The notes below the pieces were generated by a model. It was not told the DNA's origin and ran no database searches. It saw only the letters and a list, made by a program, of their open reading frames with translations. DNA of 64,000 nucleotides, from assembly GCF_014191545.1 (NCBI RefSeq), contig NZ_AP023361.1, forward strand, positions 710,501 through 774,500. The letters are read 5' to 3'. A program made the position numbers and the translations under genes. Source of the stretch: Terrihabitans soli (GTDB taxonomy: Bacteria; Pseudomonadota; Alphaproteobacteria; Rhizobiales; Methylopilaceae). Position 1 is the stretch's first letter; each line of letters begins with the position of its first letter. Shown piece by piece: positions 8,640 to 16,066 of this stretch.

Positions 8640-8910
8640 TGTCGCTCCGGTGTTCGGCGATGGATTGCTCGACGGCGGTGCGCGCTTTATCGGGCGTGCG
8701 CTCTTCGCCGCGTTTAGCGGGGCGGACGCTGCCGGGCGGCGTCATGCTCCACGCATAGAGCCCGCCATCGTCACGGGCGCAGACGCCGCCGTAATAGCCG
8801 TCCATTGTGCGCAGCGTTGCGCCGTCGCTGTTCCAGAGGAACGAGCCGTGAAGATAGACCACGCGGCCGGCAGCGATGCGTTGCTGCGTGGTTTCGGAGA
8901 GCGCGCTCAT
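8632..8910 (-). CDS. Hypothetical early protein
   Basis: 92 residues from ATG 8910 (MSALSETTQQRIAAGRVVYL). The segment GSFLWNSDGATLRTMDGYYG followed by GGVCARDDGG resembles the C-terminal part of the large gene at 9218, which has AWEGKNGTLLETRDGYLASI, and the middle of the gene at 8907. These three neighbours may therefore share a small beta fold. The start overlaps the upstream gene as ATGA. Confidence 0.65.
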   Translation of the reverse strand: MSALSETTQQRIAAGRVVYLHGSFLWNSDGATLRTMDGYYGGVCARDDGGLYAWSMTPPGSVRPAKRGEERTPDKARTAVEQSIAEHRSDNA

Positions 8911-9221
8911 CGCCGCGCGTCCTTCAGAGGAAGCCTTGCGGCGCGGACGGTGGGGCGACCCGGCATGACGAGCACATGGCCCTTCACGGTCCAGCGATCC
9001 TGAAGGTTCACGACGACATCGCCGTCGCGCAGAAAACTCATGTCGAGCGGCTGAAGCCCGCCGCGGACGCGCACGGCCCGGCGCTGGCCGGTGACGGCGT
9101 TTTCGGAATAGGCCCATACGCCGCTGACCCGAATGAGCGACCATGCGGTCCAAGAGCCAAAGAGGCGGGCGCAGCGCGCCCGCCAGTTGTCGAAGCGGTC
9201 GAGGAAACCGAGCGGGCTCAC
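8907..9221 (-). CDS. Hypothetical early protein
   Basis: 104 residues, basic, with the N-terminal amphipathic stretch LDRFDNWRARCARLFGSWTA. Later come GVWAYSENAVTGQRRAVRVR and GDVVVNLQDRWTVKGHVLVM. Both ends overlap neighbours by 4 bp (ATGA), so it is translationally coupled within the leftward operon. No family recognised. Weak similarity of pattern to the adjacent genes at 8632 and 9218 suggests a local duplication. Confidence 0.65.
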   Translation of the reverse strand: MSPLGFLDRFDNWRARCARLFGSWTAWSLIRVSGVWAYSENAVTGQRRAVRVRGGLQPLDMSFLRDGDVVVNLQDRWTVKGHVLVMPGRPTVRAARLPLKDARR

Positions 9222-10354
9222 GGGCGTGCGTCCGCCATATCGGGCAGAATGTTGAGGCCCGCGCTGAAGCGTTCGGCGCGGGCGACAGCTGCGCGATGGC
9301 GGAAGATCGCCTGCTCGACGGACTTCTGCGCAGCTTCCAGCGTGCGGAGGCTGCGCCCGCCGACACGCTCGACGCTAATCTTGCCTTTGCCGTCAGCCGT
9401 GCTTTCCGAGACCCGGACCCACAGTTCGGCCTCCCACACATTCTGCTCGATGTGGAAGACGATGGAGGCGAGATAGCCGTCGCGGGTTTCGAGCAGGGTG
9501 CCGTTCTTTCCCTCCCACGCGAATTCGCTTTCGCCGCGCAGATGCTGCCCGATGGTGCGGAGATCGCCGAGTTCCGCGTTTATCCATCCATTGAGGCGCG
9601 CAAAGATGCCTTTGCGCTTGGCGATAGCGGTGACGCTGTTGCGCGCCGTGTCGGGCTGGATCGCTGGTTCAGCACGTCGCTCCGGCGGTTGCCATAGTCT
9701 CGTCGGGGGCACGCGATCATTAGCGGGCGGGTTGTCGGTAATGACCTCGCTCTGTCTGCCGATCTCGGCGAGTTCGCGCGCGATGTCGTCTTCGAGCGGT
9801 TCGGCAGAGGGAAGCGCCGCGGGGGCTTCGATTTGGGTGGGGGCCTCGGCCCCCGCGGCAGGCGCCGCCGCGCTAACGGTCGCGACGGTGGGAGGAGGGG
9901 CATAGATCGCCGCCCGGGTTTTGCGGAATTCGGCGAGCGCGAGATCCGCGGCGTGTGTCGTGTCGCCGAGCGGATCGAGTGTGGCTGCCGAGAAATCGCG
10001 CTGCAGCGTGGCTGCACATGCCGCCTTCGCCGCGGCGATCATCGTTTCGGCCAGGCGCTCCACATCGTCGGCATGGTCGCGCAGCTCGGCATTCTCTTTC
10101 GCGACGGCGAGAAGCATCGTCCGCTGTTCGCCGGCGGCGCGCTCGATCTCCTTCTGGCGGCGGTCGAGGCCGCTGCGCTGCGCTTCAAGCGAGCCCGTCA
10201 GCCGGTCGGTGATGATGTCGAACTGGCCGAGCAGATCGGCAAAGGCTGCCGGTGTCCTGCGCGTAGCCTTCTTCGGCAGCGCCGCTGTCTTCTTGGGCGA
10301 GCGCGCGGCGGCTTTGGCGGCTGCGCGCGCGGGTTTCTCAGCGGACTTCCTCAT
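9218..10354 (-). CDS. Large early protein with histone-like basic N-terminus
   Basis: 378 residues. Residues 1-33 are Lys/Ala/Arg/Pro-rich (AEKPARAAAKAAARSPKKTA), like histone H1-type tails. A predicted helical coiled-coil follows at about 40-110, then a disordered Ala/Pro-rich linker at about 150-240, then a C-terminal folded part of about 120 residues containing EFAWEGKNGTLLETRDGYLA. It may bind DNA through the basic tail. No family was recognised. It is the longest gene of the leftward block after the recombinase. Confidence 0.7.
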   Translation of the reverse strand: MRKSAEKPARAAAKAAARSPKKTAALPKKATRRTPAAFADLLGQFDIITDRLTGSLEAQRSGLDRRQKEIERAAGEQRTMLLAVAKENAELRDHADDVERLAETMIAAAKAACAATLQRDFSAATLDPLGDTTHAADLALAEFRKTRAAIYAPPPTVATVSAAAPAAGAEAPTQIEAPAALPSAEPLEDDIARELAEIGRQSEVITDNPPANDRVPPTRLWQPPERRAEPAIQPDTARNSVTAIAKRKGIFARLNGWINAELGDLRTIGQHLRGESEFAWEGKNGTLLETRDGYLASIVFHIEQNVWEAELWVRVSESTADGKGKISVERVGGRSLRTLEAAQKSVEQAIFRHRAAVARAERFSAGLNILPDMADARP

Positions 10355-10357
10355 TAG

Positions 10358-10915
10358 TCAGCTCCTTGCCGGGCATTTGGGGAGATAGGTGCGGAATTGC
10401 ACATACAGTTCGGACGCCACGTCTTCGATGCCGCGAAGGCGATAGGTTTTGCGGATGCCGTCGAGCGCGACGACTTCTTCAGGCCAAGCGCCGCGGGCGA
10501 GCCTGTCGCCGTTGAAATCGCGCAGCGCCGTGCGCATTGCGAGTCGCTGGATGTCATTGATCTTGGTGCTGTCGGACCAGCGGTAATCCGGGTTCATGCC
10601 GGCAGCCGCGCGGATGACGCCATGCACCTTCCGCCGCAGACCCATTTCGTGAGTGCTCGAACCGAAGCGAGCGAGCCCGCCTGTCGCCCAACATGGCGTG
10701 GCGTAGAGAAGCCATTCGGCGCGCAGCTCGACAGGGCATGCATCGAGCCCGATCAGATAATGCTGCGCGAGTGACACGGGCAGATCGGTCGCGCCCTGAT
10801 AGAGGAAGATGCGCGCAAGCGTTCCGGCGATCTCGCGGAAGCAGATGTCTTCCGGCTTCAGCGCCGTGACATCGAGCGCGCGCCCGTTCAGCGTCGGGAA
10901 GATGTTGCCGTTCAT
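10358..10915 (-). CDS. Degenerate HD-domain phosphohydrolase homologue
   Basis: 185 residues whose layout matches the short phage HD-family hydrolases related to YfbR: LARIFLYQGATDLPVSLAQH, then LLYATPCWATGG, then HGVIRAAAGMNP, then STKINDIQRLAMRTALRDF. Where active relatives have a His-Asp dyad (LLHDAPEAYLGD), this protein has Leu-Tyr-Ala. The first His (SLAQH) is kept but the catalytic HD pair is lost. It may be a non-catalytic nucleotide-binding derivative. The assignment rests on pattern memory, not alignment. Confidence 0.6.
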   Translation of the reverse strand: MNGNIFPTLNGRALDVTALKPEDICFREIAGTLARIFLYQGATDLPVSLAQHYLIGLDACPVELRAEWLLYATPCWATGGLARFGSSTHEMGLRRKVHGVIRAAAGMNPDYRWSDSTKINDIQRLAMRTALRDFNGDRLARGAWPEEVVALDGIRKTYRLRGIEDVASELYVQFRTYLPKCPARS

Positions 10916-11184
10916 GGCGCATCCCCGAAGTTCAGAGAAATGCGCGGCGCGGGTTTGCGGCCGTCCGTGAGGCGCGTTCGCGGATCTATCGAGATCAGCT
11001 TTGCGAGGCGTAATTTCTCGATTGCAGCTTCGGTCGCTTCTTTCGACGCGCGCGCGCCGATGGCAACGGCGGACGGAAAGATGATTGCTTCGCCGTTCGT
11101 ATCCGTCCGCGCGACAATGGCGAGAAAGACGCGGTTCTCGACCTCGGACAGACCGGCTTTGCGGGCGCGAAGGATGAGGCTCAT
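10912..11184 (-). CDS. Small winged-helix-like protein
   Basis: 90 residues. VENRVFLAIVARTDTNGEAI, then FPSAVAIGARASKEATEAAI and EKLRLAKLISID, read as a helix-turn-helix with a wing, similar to phage replication and early regulatory proteins. Overlaps the next gene by 4 bp (ATGA). Confidence 0.6.
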   Translation of the reverse strand: MSLILRARKAGLSEVENRVFLAIVARTDTNGEAIIFPSAVAIGARASKEATEAAIEKLRLAKLISIDPRTRLTDGRKPAPRISLNFGDAP

Positions 11185-11495
11185 CAGGCGCGCGCCTCGA
11201 TCTTGGCGAGGATGATCGTCCAGTCGTCGGTACTGACGATCTCGGTGCCGGTCAGACAGCCATCCTCATCCGTCTCATAGAGCGAATAGCGCGGCACTTC
11301 GGGATGATCGCGACTGGCGGGGTCCGCATAATCGCAATAGAGGGTGAGGCGCGCCGCCGCGTTGTGAAAGGACGGGCACGTATCGTTGCGCCAGCTTTCG
11401 TCGGTGAAGCCCGGGGGAAGCTCCGGCAGATCGGCTTCCGGAAAATCCGGAAACTCGGTGCGGAAGGCGCGCTGCGCAGTGACGGCGGCGATCAT
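11184..11495 (-). CDS. Hypothetical early protein
   Basis: 103 residues, acidic (MIAAVTAQRAFRTEFPDFPE). The middle, WRNDTCPSFHNAAARLTLYC followed by DYADPASRDHP, looks like a compact domain. No family recognised. Coupled to its neighbours by short overlaps. Confidence 0.6.
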   Translation of the reverse strand: MIAAVTAQRAFRTEFPDFPEADLPELPPGFTDESWRNDTCPSFHNAAARLTLYCDYADPASRDHPEVPRYSLYETDEDGCLTGTEIVSTDDWTIILAKIEARA

Positions 11496-11752
11496 TGCAG
11501 CCGCCCGTCATTGACGAGGGCATAGCGGGTTTCGACCAATTTTGGCGAAATCACCCTGACGCTTTTGCGCTGAATGCGGCCCTCTTCCAGAAGGCGCACG
11601 ACAGATGCGGCGCGAACCGCGTTGGTGCCGATGACGAAGCGGTCTTTCAAGTTGCCGCGATAGGAAAACTTGAAGAGTTCCGTGCCGCCGCGCATGCGGC
11701 GCAGGATTCCGCTCTGCTGATTGGTGAGAGGCGATTTGCGGAGGGCGCTCAC
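11492..11752 (-). CDS. Hypothetical early protein, possibly winged helix
   Basis: 86 residues, basic. LTNQQSGILRRMRGGTELFK, then VRAASVVRLLEEGRIQRKSV, suggests a small helix-turn-helix fold with a short wing. It is the second gene of the leftward operon and overlaps both neighbours by 4 bp. Confidence 0.6.
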   Translation of the reverse strand: MSALRKSPLTNQQSGILRRMRGGTELFKFSYRGNLKDRFVIGTNAVRAASVVRLLEEGRIQRKSVRVISPKLVETRYALVNDGRLQ

Positions 11753-11952
11753 TGCAGCGCCTCGCGGGCCTGATGCTCGCCGAAAAGCTCGATGGCACGC
11801 AGCGGTTCACCGTTCTGGACGAGATCGAGAAACTGGCGGAGCGGAGGGGGACCGGCTAAGGCCGCATCCCATTCGGCGAAGATCTCTCTGGTGCGCGCGG
11901 CGGCGGCATCCAGTTCGGCCCGGTCGGCAGGAAGAAGGTTGCGCTGGCCCAT
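11749..11952 (-). CDS. First gene of the leftward early operon, hypothetical
   Basis: 67 residues, mostly helical and acidic (MGQRNLLPADRAELDAAAAR). It is the promoter-proximal gene of the leftward transcript, directly downstream of two operators at 11982 and 12014, so it is probably expressed first on derepression. No family recognised. Confidence 0.6.
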   Translation of the reverse strand: MGQRNLLPADRAELDAAAARTREIFAEWDAALAGPPPLRQFLDLVQNGEPLRAIELFGEHQAREALQ

Positions 11953-11981
11953 GAGTACCCCCGCTTGATTCGCGAGAGAAC

Positions 11982-12030
11982 TTTAGCCAAACTAAAATTA
12001 CCTTCCAGTAAAATTTGAGTTTGGCTCAAA
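11982..12030. promoter_or_regulatory. Two repressor operators before the leftward early operon
   Basis: TTTAGCCAAACTAAA (11982-11996) and TTTGAGTTTGGCTCAAA (12014-12030) are related palindromes. The first, read on the other strand, is TTTAGTTTGGCTAAA. They lie between the repressor gene and the leftward operon, whose start is at 11952. The same motif recurs at 12422 and 12439, on the far side of the repressor gene. Confidence 0.75.
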
Positions 12031-12060
12031 CTCTGTGGATAGCTGGCCTTAAATCCAGCG

Positions 12061-12369
12061 TCAGTTCAGGAAGGTTTTGGCGATTTTTAGGAGCTGATCC
12101 CGCTTTTCCTCGGGAAGGTCGCGGGCGAGCCTTATCAGCTCGTCTTCGGTCTGGTTGGGGCCTCGGGAAATGAGGTCTCCGTTCGAGCAGCCATAGAGCT
12201 TGGCAAGCTTGGTTAAAGTCTTGGTAGTATAGTCGATTTCGCCCCGCTCAAGCAGCGAATAGTTGCTTCCACTCATGTCAATTTTTTCGGCCACATAGTC
12301 CTGTGTCCAGCCCCGGGATTTCCGCCAGGCTTTGAAGAAAAGCGGCGCGCGCGTCGGTGTCTTTGCCAT
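12061..12369 (-). CDS. XRE-family prophage repressor
   Basis: 102 residues from ATG 12369 (MAKTPTRAPLF); a longer frame to 12408 exists. The helix-turn-helix is residues about 15-65 (SRGWTQDYVAEKIDMSGSNY). A short helical tail follows (LARDLPEEKRDQLLKIAKTF), with no peptidase or RecA-cleavage domain visible. It is flanked on both sides by two copies of the TTGAG-CTCAA operator, the arrangement of a lambdoid-type immunity repressor that controls divergent early promoters. Confidence 0.85.
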   Translation of the reverse strand: MAKTPTRAPLFFKAWRKSRGWTQDYVAEKIDMSGSNYSLLERGEIDYTTKTLTKLAKLYGCSNGDLISRGPNQTEDELIRLARDLPEEKRDQLLKIAKTFLN

Positions 12370-12421
12370 AGGCAAAGGATGCGCGAGGGGTGCATGTGGA
12401 AGGAACACGATGAAACTAGAA

Positions 12422-12453
12422 TTTGAGTTTGACTAAAATTGAGTCTCACTCAA
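12422..12453. promoter_or_regulatory. Two repressor operators before the rightward regulator
   Basis: TTTGAGTTTGACTAAAA (12422-12438) and TTGAGTCTCACTCAA (12439-12453) abut each other in the 95-bp divergent gap between the repressor start (12369) and the Cro-like start (12465). A TTGACT hexamer at 12429 overlaps the first. Consensus with the left pair is TTGAG-(5 nt)-CTCAA. Confidence 0.75.
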
Positions 12454-12464
12454 ATCCTGTCGTT

Positions 12465-12710
12465 ATGCAACAGAGTGATTCGCACCCGATCGACCGCTGG
12501 ATCAGCCTCGATCCCGCCCAGAGGTCGCGCAGCAAGCTATCCGCCTTGGCCGGCTGCACCCCGGGTCGAATTACCCAGATCTGTGACGATGGCGAGTTTC
12601 CCTCCCGCAATCTGGCCATTCGGCTTCACGAAATCACTGGGATTCCCTTCGTCACGCTGATGGGCGTGGTTCCGCAGGATCAGAGTGCGCGCGCCGGAGG
12701 CCATGCCTGA
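12465..12710 (+). CDS. Cro/YdaS-like DNA-binding protein
   Basis: 81 residues from ATG 12465. The in-frame ATG at 12423 would lie inside the operators and is rejected. The core SKLSALAGCTPGRITQICDD, then FPSRNLAIRLHEITGIPFVT, is a compact helix-turn-helix typical of Cro/YdaS proteins. It is divergent from the repressor across two operators. Its 3' end overlaps the converging gene at 12680 by 31 bp. Confidence 0.75.
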   Translation: MQQSDSHPIDRWISLDPAQRSRSKLSALAGCTPGRITQICDDGEFPSRNLAIRLHEITGIPFVTLMGVVPQDQSARAGGHA

Positions 12711-12964
12711 TGGGGCGCTTCCTCAGCTATTTCCAGTTGTCGGATCAGTCTCCGAAGCCCGCCGCGCGGCAGGACCAGGCGCGACACAATGACTCGCGCC
12801 CGGGTGCCTTCGTCGGTCCCGTCGACCAGCATGCGCTCGACCGTGAAGTTCAAGCGAACGCACCCGTCATCAGTCTCAACGCCGCCGAGCCCGGTCACGA
12901 AGGTGTCCTCAATCGGGACAGGCTCCGTGAGGGGCAGGGCTTCCGCGCGCGCCGCGCTGCCCAT
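12680..12964 (-). CDS. Small conserved-looking protein, convergent with the Cro-like gene
   Basis: 94 residues from ATG 12964. The sequence IEDTFVTGLGGVETDDGCVR, then ARVIVSRLVLPRGGLRRLIR, has alternating strands of coding character. It resembles small alphaproteobacterial proteins of the form ETFVTGxAxVExxxGxxR...VVxRLVMPxxxL, as I recall. Function unknown. The rightward frames across it are shadows. Confidence 0.6.
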   Translation of the reverse strand: MGSAARAEALPLTEPVPIEDTFVTGLGGVETDDGCVRLNFTVERMLVDGTDEGTRARVIVSRLVLPRGGLRRLIRQLEIAEEAPHQAWPPARAL

Positions 12965-13140
12965 TTCGTACGTCCCCCCTGCGGACGAGCCTTCCGCCCG
13001 CGTACAGACTCTTGCGCTTCCCGGCAGTTTCGCAAAGCACAAACAACGGTTGGTGCGCCGATTGTGACAGCTTTTGCGCGCAATGGTTTACGCGGAAAAC
13101 AAGCTAATCCGGGCTTTGCCCTTCTTCACGGGAGGGCGGC

Positions 13141-13257
13141 GTGAACGACCTCAACTGGCCTTTCTGGCTGATCATCGGGGCGCTCGTCGCCTACTTCTTT
13201 ATCGCCATTCCAATCCTGTTCTGGCGCGCGCGCCCCAAATCGAGTGCGCGCGCATGA
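13141..13257 (+). CDS. 38-residue single-pass membrane protein
   Basis: GTG start at 13141, preceded by a strong GGGAGG site 6 nt upstream. It reads MNDLNWPFWLIIGALVAYFF, continues IAIPILFWRARPKSSARA and stops with ATGA overlapping the next gene. A single transmembrane helix (about 7-27) is followed by a positively charged tail, giving an N-out topology. It is the first gene of the rightward early block. Confidence 0.75.
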   Translation: MNDLNWPFWLIIGALVAYFFIAIPILFWRARPKSSARA

Positions 13258-13622
13258 GCGGCGCAGAAATCTCTCCGCGGGACGCCGGTAGCCACGGCGC
13301 CTCCGCACACTCTGCGGCTCAGTTGGCCGTAGAGGAAGGGCCGGAGGCGGCGACCGACAAGACCGTCGCCTCCGGTTCTCAGCTCGCGGTCTCGCTGAAG
13401 AAGAAGCCGACCGTAACCGCCGCACCCGGCGCGGTCCTATCGAAGCTGTTCGACGGTGCAGGCGAGAAGGTCGACAGCTTCGCCCAGACGCCGAAGGACG
13501 CATACGACTATGGCGTCGAACTCATTCAGGCATCGCTCCGCGCCGACAAGCAGCTCGAAGAACTGAACCGGATGGAGCTTTCCAAGCTCGCCGAGCGAGC
13601 TGAGTGGGGTGACCGCTCTTGA
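13254..13622 (+). CDS. Hypothetical early protein
   Basis: 122 residues from ATG 13254, overlapping the small membrane-protein stop. The N-terminal 65 residues look disordered (Ala, Ser and Gly rich). The C-terminal part (LSKLFDGAGEKVDSFAQTPK, then YDYGVELIQASLRADKQLEE) is helical. No family recognised. It overlaps the TTG start of the C5 methyltransferase, indicating coupling. Confidence 0.65.
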   Translation: MSGAEISPRDAGSHGASAHSAAQLAVEEGPEAATDKTVASGSQLAVSLKKKPTVTAAPGAVLSKLFDGAGEKVDSFAQTPKDAYDYGVELIQASLRADKQLEELNRMELSKLAERAEWGDRS

Positions 13623-16066
13623 ACGTCCATACGCCGAGCGCGCTTCTACCTTTCGACTACATCGCCGGCGGATGGGCCGAACGCCTTGGCCCGCAATACC
13701 GCTACATCCTCGATTATTTCGCGGGCGGTGGCGGCGCGTCGGAAGGCATCAAACAGGCGCTCGGGCGCTCGCCGGATTTTGCGATCAATCACGATCCGGA
13801 AGCGCTGGCCCTGCACGAGGCGAACCATCCCGAGACAACGCATCTGCAGGAAAGCGTCTTCAAGGCCAACCCGTTCAACCTGATCGGCCCGAAGGGCAAG
13901 ATCGGGCTTGTCTGGTATTCGCCCGACTGTAAGCACTTCTCCAAAGCCAAAGGCGGCAAGCCGGTCGAGAAAGAGATCCGCGGCCTTGCGTGGGTCGTGC
14001 CGAAGACGATCGCGGATTGCGAGCCCGAGTGCCGCCCCGATGTCATCATCCTCGAGAACGTCGAAGAGTTTCAGGATTGGGGTCCGCTGACGGCGGACAA
14101 CATGCCCGACAAATCGCGCAAGGGCGAAGAGTTCAAGCGCTGGACAAAGGCGCTCCGCAAGCTCGGTTATGTGCTGGAATGGCGCGAGCTGCGCGCCTGC
14201 GACTTCGGCGCGCCGACGATCAGAAAACGCTTCTTCCTCATCGGGCGCCGCGACGGCAAGCCCATCGTTTGGCCCGAGCCGACGCACAAGCCGAAAAGCG
14301 TCAACGAAGACGGCATCGTCACGGCGTGGGCCAAAGGTCACGGCCTGACCCTCGCAGATCTTCAGAGCCTCAAGCCCTGGCGCACGGCGGCCGAAATCAT
14401 CGACTGGAGCAAGCGCGGCTACTCGATCTTCATGTCGAAAGATGAAGCGACGAAGCTGCGCGAGGGCACCGGGGTGCGCGTCAACCGCCCGCTGGAGCCC
14501 GCAACGCTGCGCCGTGTGGCGAAGGGCGTGCATCGCTTCGTGCTGACCGCCGCCGATCCCTTCCTCGTTCTGATCAACCACGAAGGCGACGGCTTCCGCG
14601 GCCAGGCGCTGACCGAGCCGATGTGCACGCTGACCGCGCGGCGCGATGCGCACGGCGTCGTGTCCCCGACGCTGGCCCGCGTAGCGCATGGCGACGAGGA
14701 CCGGAGCGGCAAGAAGCGCGGCAAGGGCGAACACTCGATCGAGGAGCCTTTGCCGACCGTCATGGCCTCGCCGGAGTTCGCCACTGTCCAGACCCATCTT
14801 GTGCGCACCGATATGACATCGGCTCATGAGCGCAACGGGGTCTACGATCTCGAAGAGCCCCTCCGGACACAGATGTCGTCGAATGCGTTTGCCGCCGTGC
14901 AGACGCATCTCATGACGATGCGGAATTCGGAAAAGCCGCACACGGATTCGAATGAGCCGACGCATACGATCACGGCCGGTGGGGCAGGGCTTGCCGCGGT
15001 CGAGGCGCATCTTGTCGCGCCGCACATTCAGGCCGCGCAGCATGGCGGATCTATGCGCGACGGCGACGAGCCGGTGCACACCATTACAGCGAGCCGCAAG
15101 GATCAGAACTGCCTGGCGGCTGTCCATCTGACGAAGTTCACCACGGGCTCGGTCGGCCAGATGCCGACCGAGCCGGTGCCGACGCTAACATGCGCGCATT
15201 CGGACTATCACCCGGGCGGCGCGCTGCCGCTCGGCGTTGTCGAAGCCCATCTTGCTGCGGGCACGATGGTGCAGATGGGTTATGGCGAACACGAAGGCCA
15301 GCCGCCGCGGGCGCTCGATATCGACAAACCTCTCGGCACTGCCGTCGCACAGGGAAACAAGTTCGCGGCCGTGACCGCGGATCTGCACGCCGCCTTCATC
15401 GCGCAGAACAACAATCACAACGGCGAAGAGGGGCACGCGGGCCGCGATGCCGAACAGCCGCTGTCGACCATCTGCGGTTCGGGTTCGCACGCCGCTGTTG
15501 CCTCGGCTGGCCTCATCAATATGCGCGGCAGCGACCGCCGCATGGCCGGCACCGACAAGCCGGTCAACACAATCACCGGGCAGGGCAATCATCTTGGAGC
15601 CATCGGCGTCACGCTGATCAAATATTACGGTACCGATCAGAAGCCGGATCTGCGCGCGCCTCTCGACACGGCGACAACGAAAGACCGCTTCGGCCTTGTC
15701 GAGGTCGAGACGGCTAGCCTCGATCTCTCGGAAGAGCAGCGTTACGCCGCATGGTGGTGTGCGCGCTTCATGGAGGATTACGGGCCGGAAGAGCCGAAGC
15801 CGCTTTATCCGCATTCGCGTGCGTCGATGCTTGGCGTCGGCGGCTATGTGGTCGTCGACATCACGCTCCGCATGCTGATGCCGCGCGAACTCTACAGCGC
15901 GCAGGGCTTCCCGCCCGACTACAAGATCGACATCGACTACAAGGGCAAGCCGCTCTCCAAGGCCGCACAGACGCGCATGTGCGGCAACAGCGTACCGCCG
16001 CCGCTGGCCCGCGCGCTCGTTGCCGCGAACTGTCCGCACCTCGCCGTGCAAAGCGAGGCGGCATGA
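13619..16066 (+). CDS. C5-cytosine DNA methyltransferase with repeat-expanded recognition region
   Basis: 815 residues from a TTG start that overlaps the upstream stop; C5 methylases are usually 320-450. Motif I is DYFAGGGGASEG (32-43), the catalytic Cys104 lies in SPDCKHFS, motif VI is ILENVEEF (144-151), motif VIII is IRKRFFLIGRR (201-211), and motifs IX and X are LMPRELYSAQGFP and GNSVPPPLARAL near the C-terminus. Between motifs VIII and IX lie about ten degenerate copies of an EPxxTxTA...AAVxxHL unit (residues about 332-697). The enzyme transfers methyl groups from SAM to cytosine in phage DNA, probably as anti-restriction. Target sequence unknown. Confidence 0.92.
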   Translation: MNVHTPSALLPFDYIAGGWAERLGPQYRYILDYFAGGGGASEGIKQALGRSPDFAINHDPEALALHEANHPETTHLQESVFKANPFNLIGPKGKIGLVWYSPDCKHFSKAKGGKPVEKEIRGLAWVVPKTIADCEPECRPDVIILENVEEFQDWGPLTADNMPDKSRKGEEFKRWTKALRKLGYVLEWRELRACDFGAPTIRKRFFLIGRRDGKPIVWPEPTHKPKSVNEDGIVTAWAKGHGLTLADLQSLKPWRTAAEIIDWSKRGYSIFMSKDEATKLREGTGVRVNRPLEPATLRRVAKGVHRFVLTAADPFLVLINHEGDGFRGQALTEPMCTLTARRDAHGVVSPTLARVAHGDEDRSGKKRGKGEHSIEEPLPTVMASPEFATVQTHLVRTDMTSAHERNGVYDLEEPLRTQMSSNAFAAVQTHLMTMRNSEKPHTDSNEPTHTITAGGAGLAAVEAHLVAPHIQAAQHGGSMRDGDEPVHTITASRKDQNCLAAVHLTKFTTGSVGQMPTEPVPTLTCAHSDYHPGGALPLGVVEAHLAAGTMVQMGYGEHEGQPPRALDIDKPLGTAVAQGNKFAAVTADLHAAFIAQNNNHNGEEGHAGRDAEQPLSTICGSGSHAAVASAGLINMRGSDRRMAGTDKPVNTITGQGNHLGAIGVTLIKYYGTDQKPDLRAPLDTATTKDRFGLVEVETASLDLSEEQRYAAWWCARFMEDYGPEEPKPLYPHSRASMLGVGGYVVVDITLRMLMPRELYSAQGFPPDYKIDIDYKGKPLSKAAQTRMCGNSVPPPLARALVAANCPHLAVQSEAA
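14612..15710 (+). repeat. About ten degenerate coding repeats inside the C5 methyltransferase
   Basis: Successive protein units begin TEPMCTLTA, EEPLPTVMA, EEPLRTQMS, NEPTHTITA, DEPVHTITA, TEPVPTLTC, DKPLGTAVA, EQPLSTICG, DKPVNTITG and RAPLDTATT. They are spaced 28-51 residues apart, and most are followed by an AxV..HL-like strand. They replace the ordinary target-recognition region. Confidence 0.85.

Noticed and set aside
12710-13144. 144-codon rightward frame downstream of the Cro-like gene
   Set aside because: It lies opposite the better-supported leftward gene at 12680-12964 and lacks a ribosome site.
13646-15127. 493-codon leftward open frame opposite the C5 methyltransferase
   Set aside because: The plus strand carries all C5 motifs in order; the antisense sequence has no domain character.
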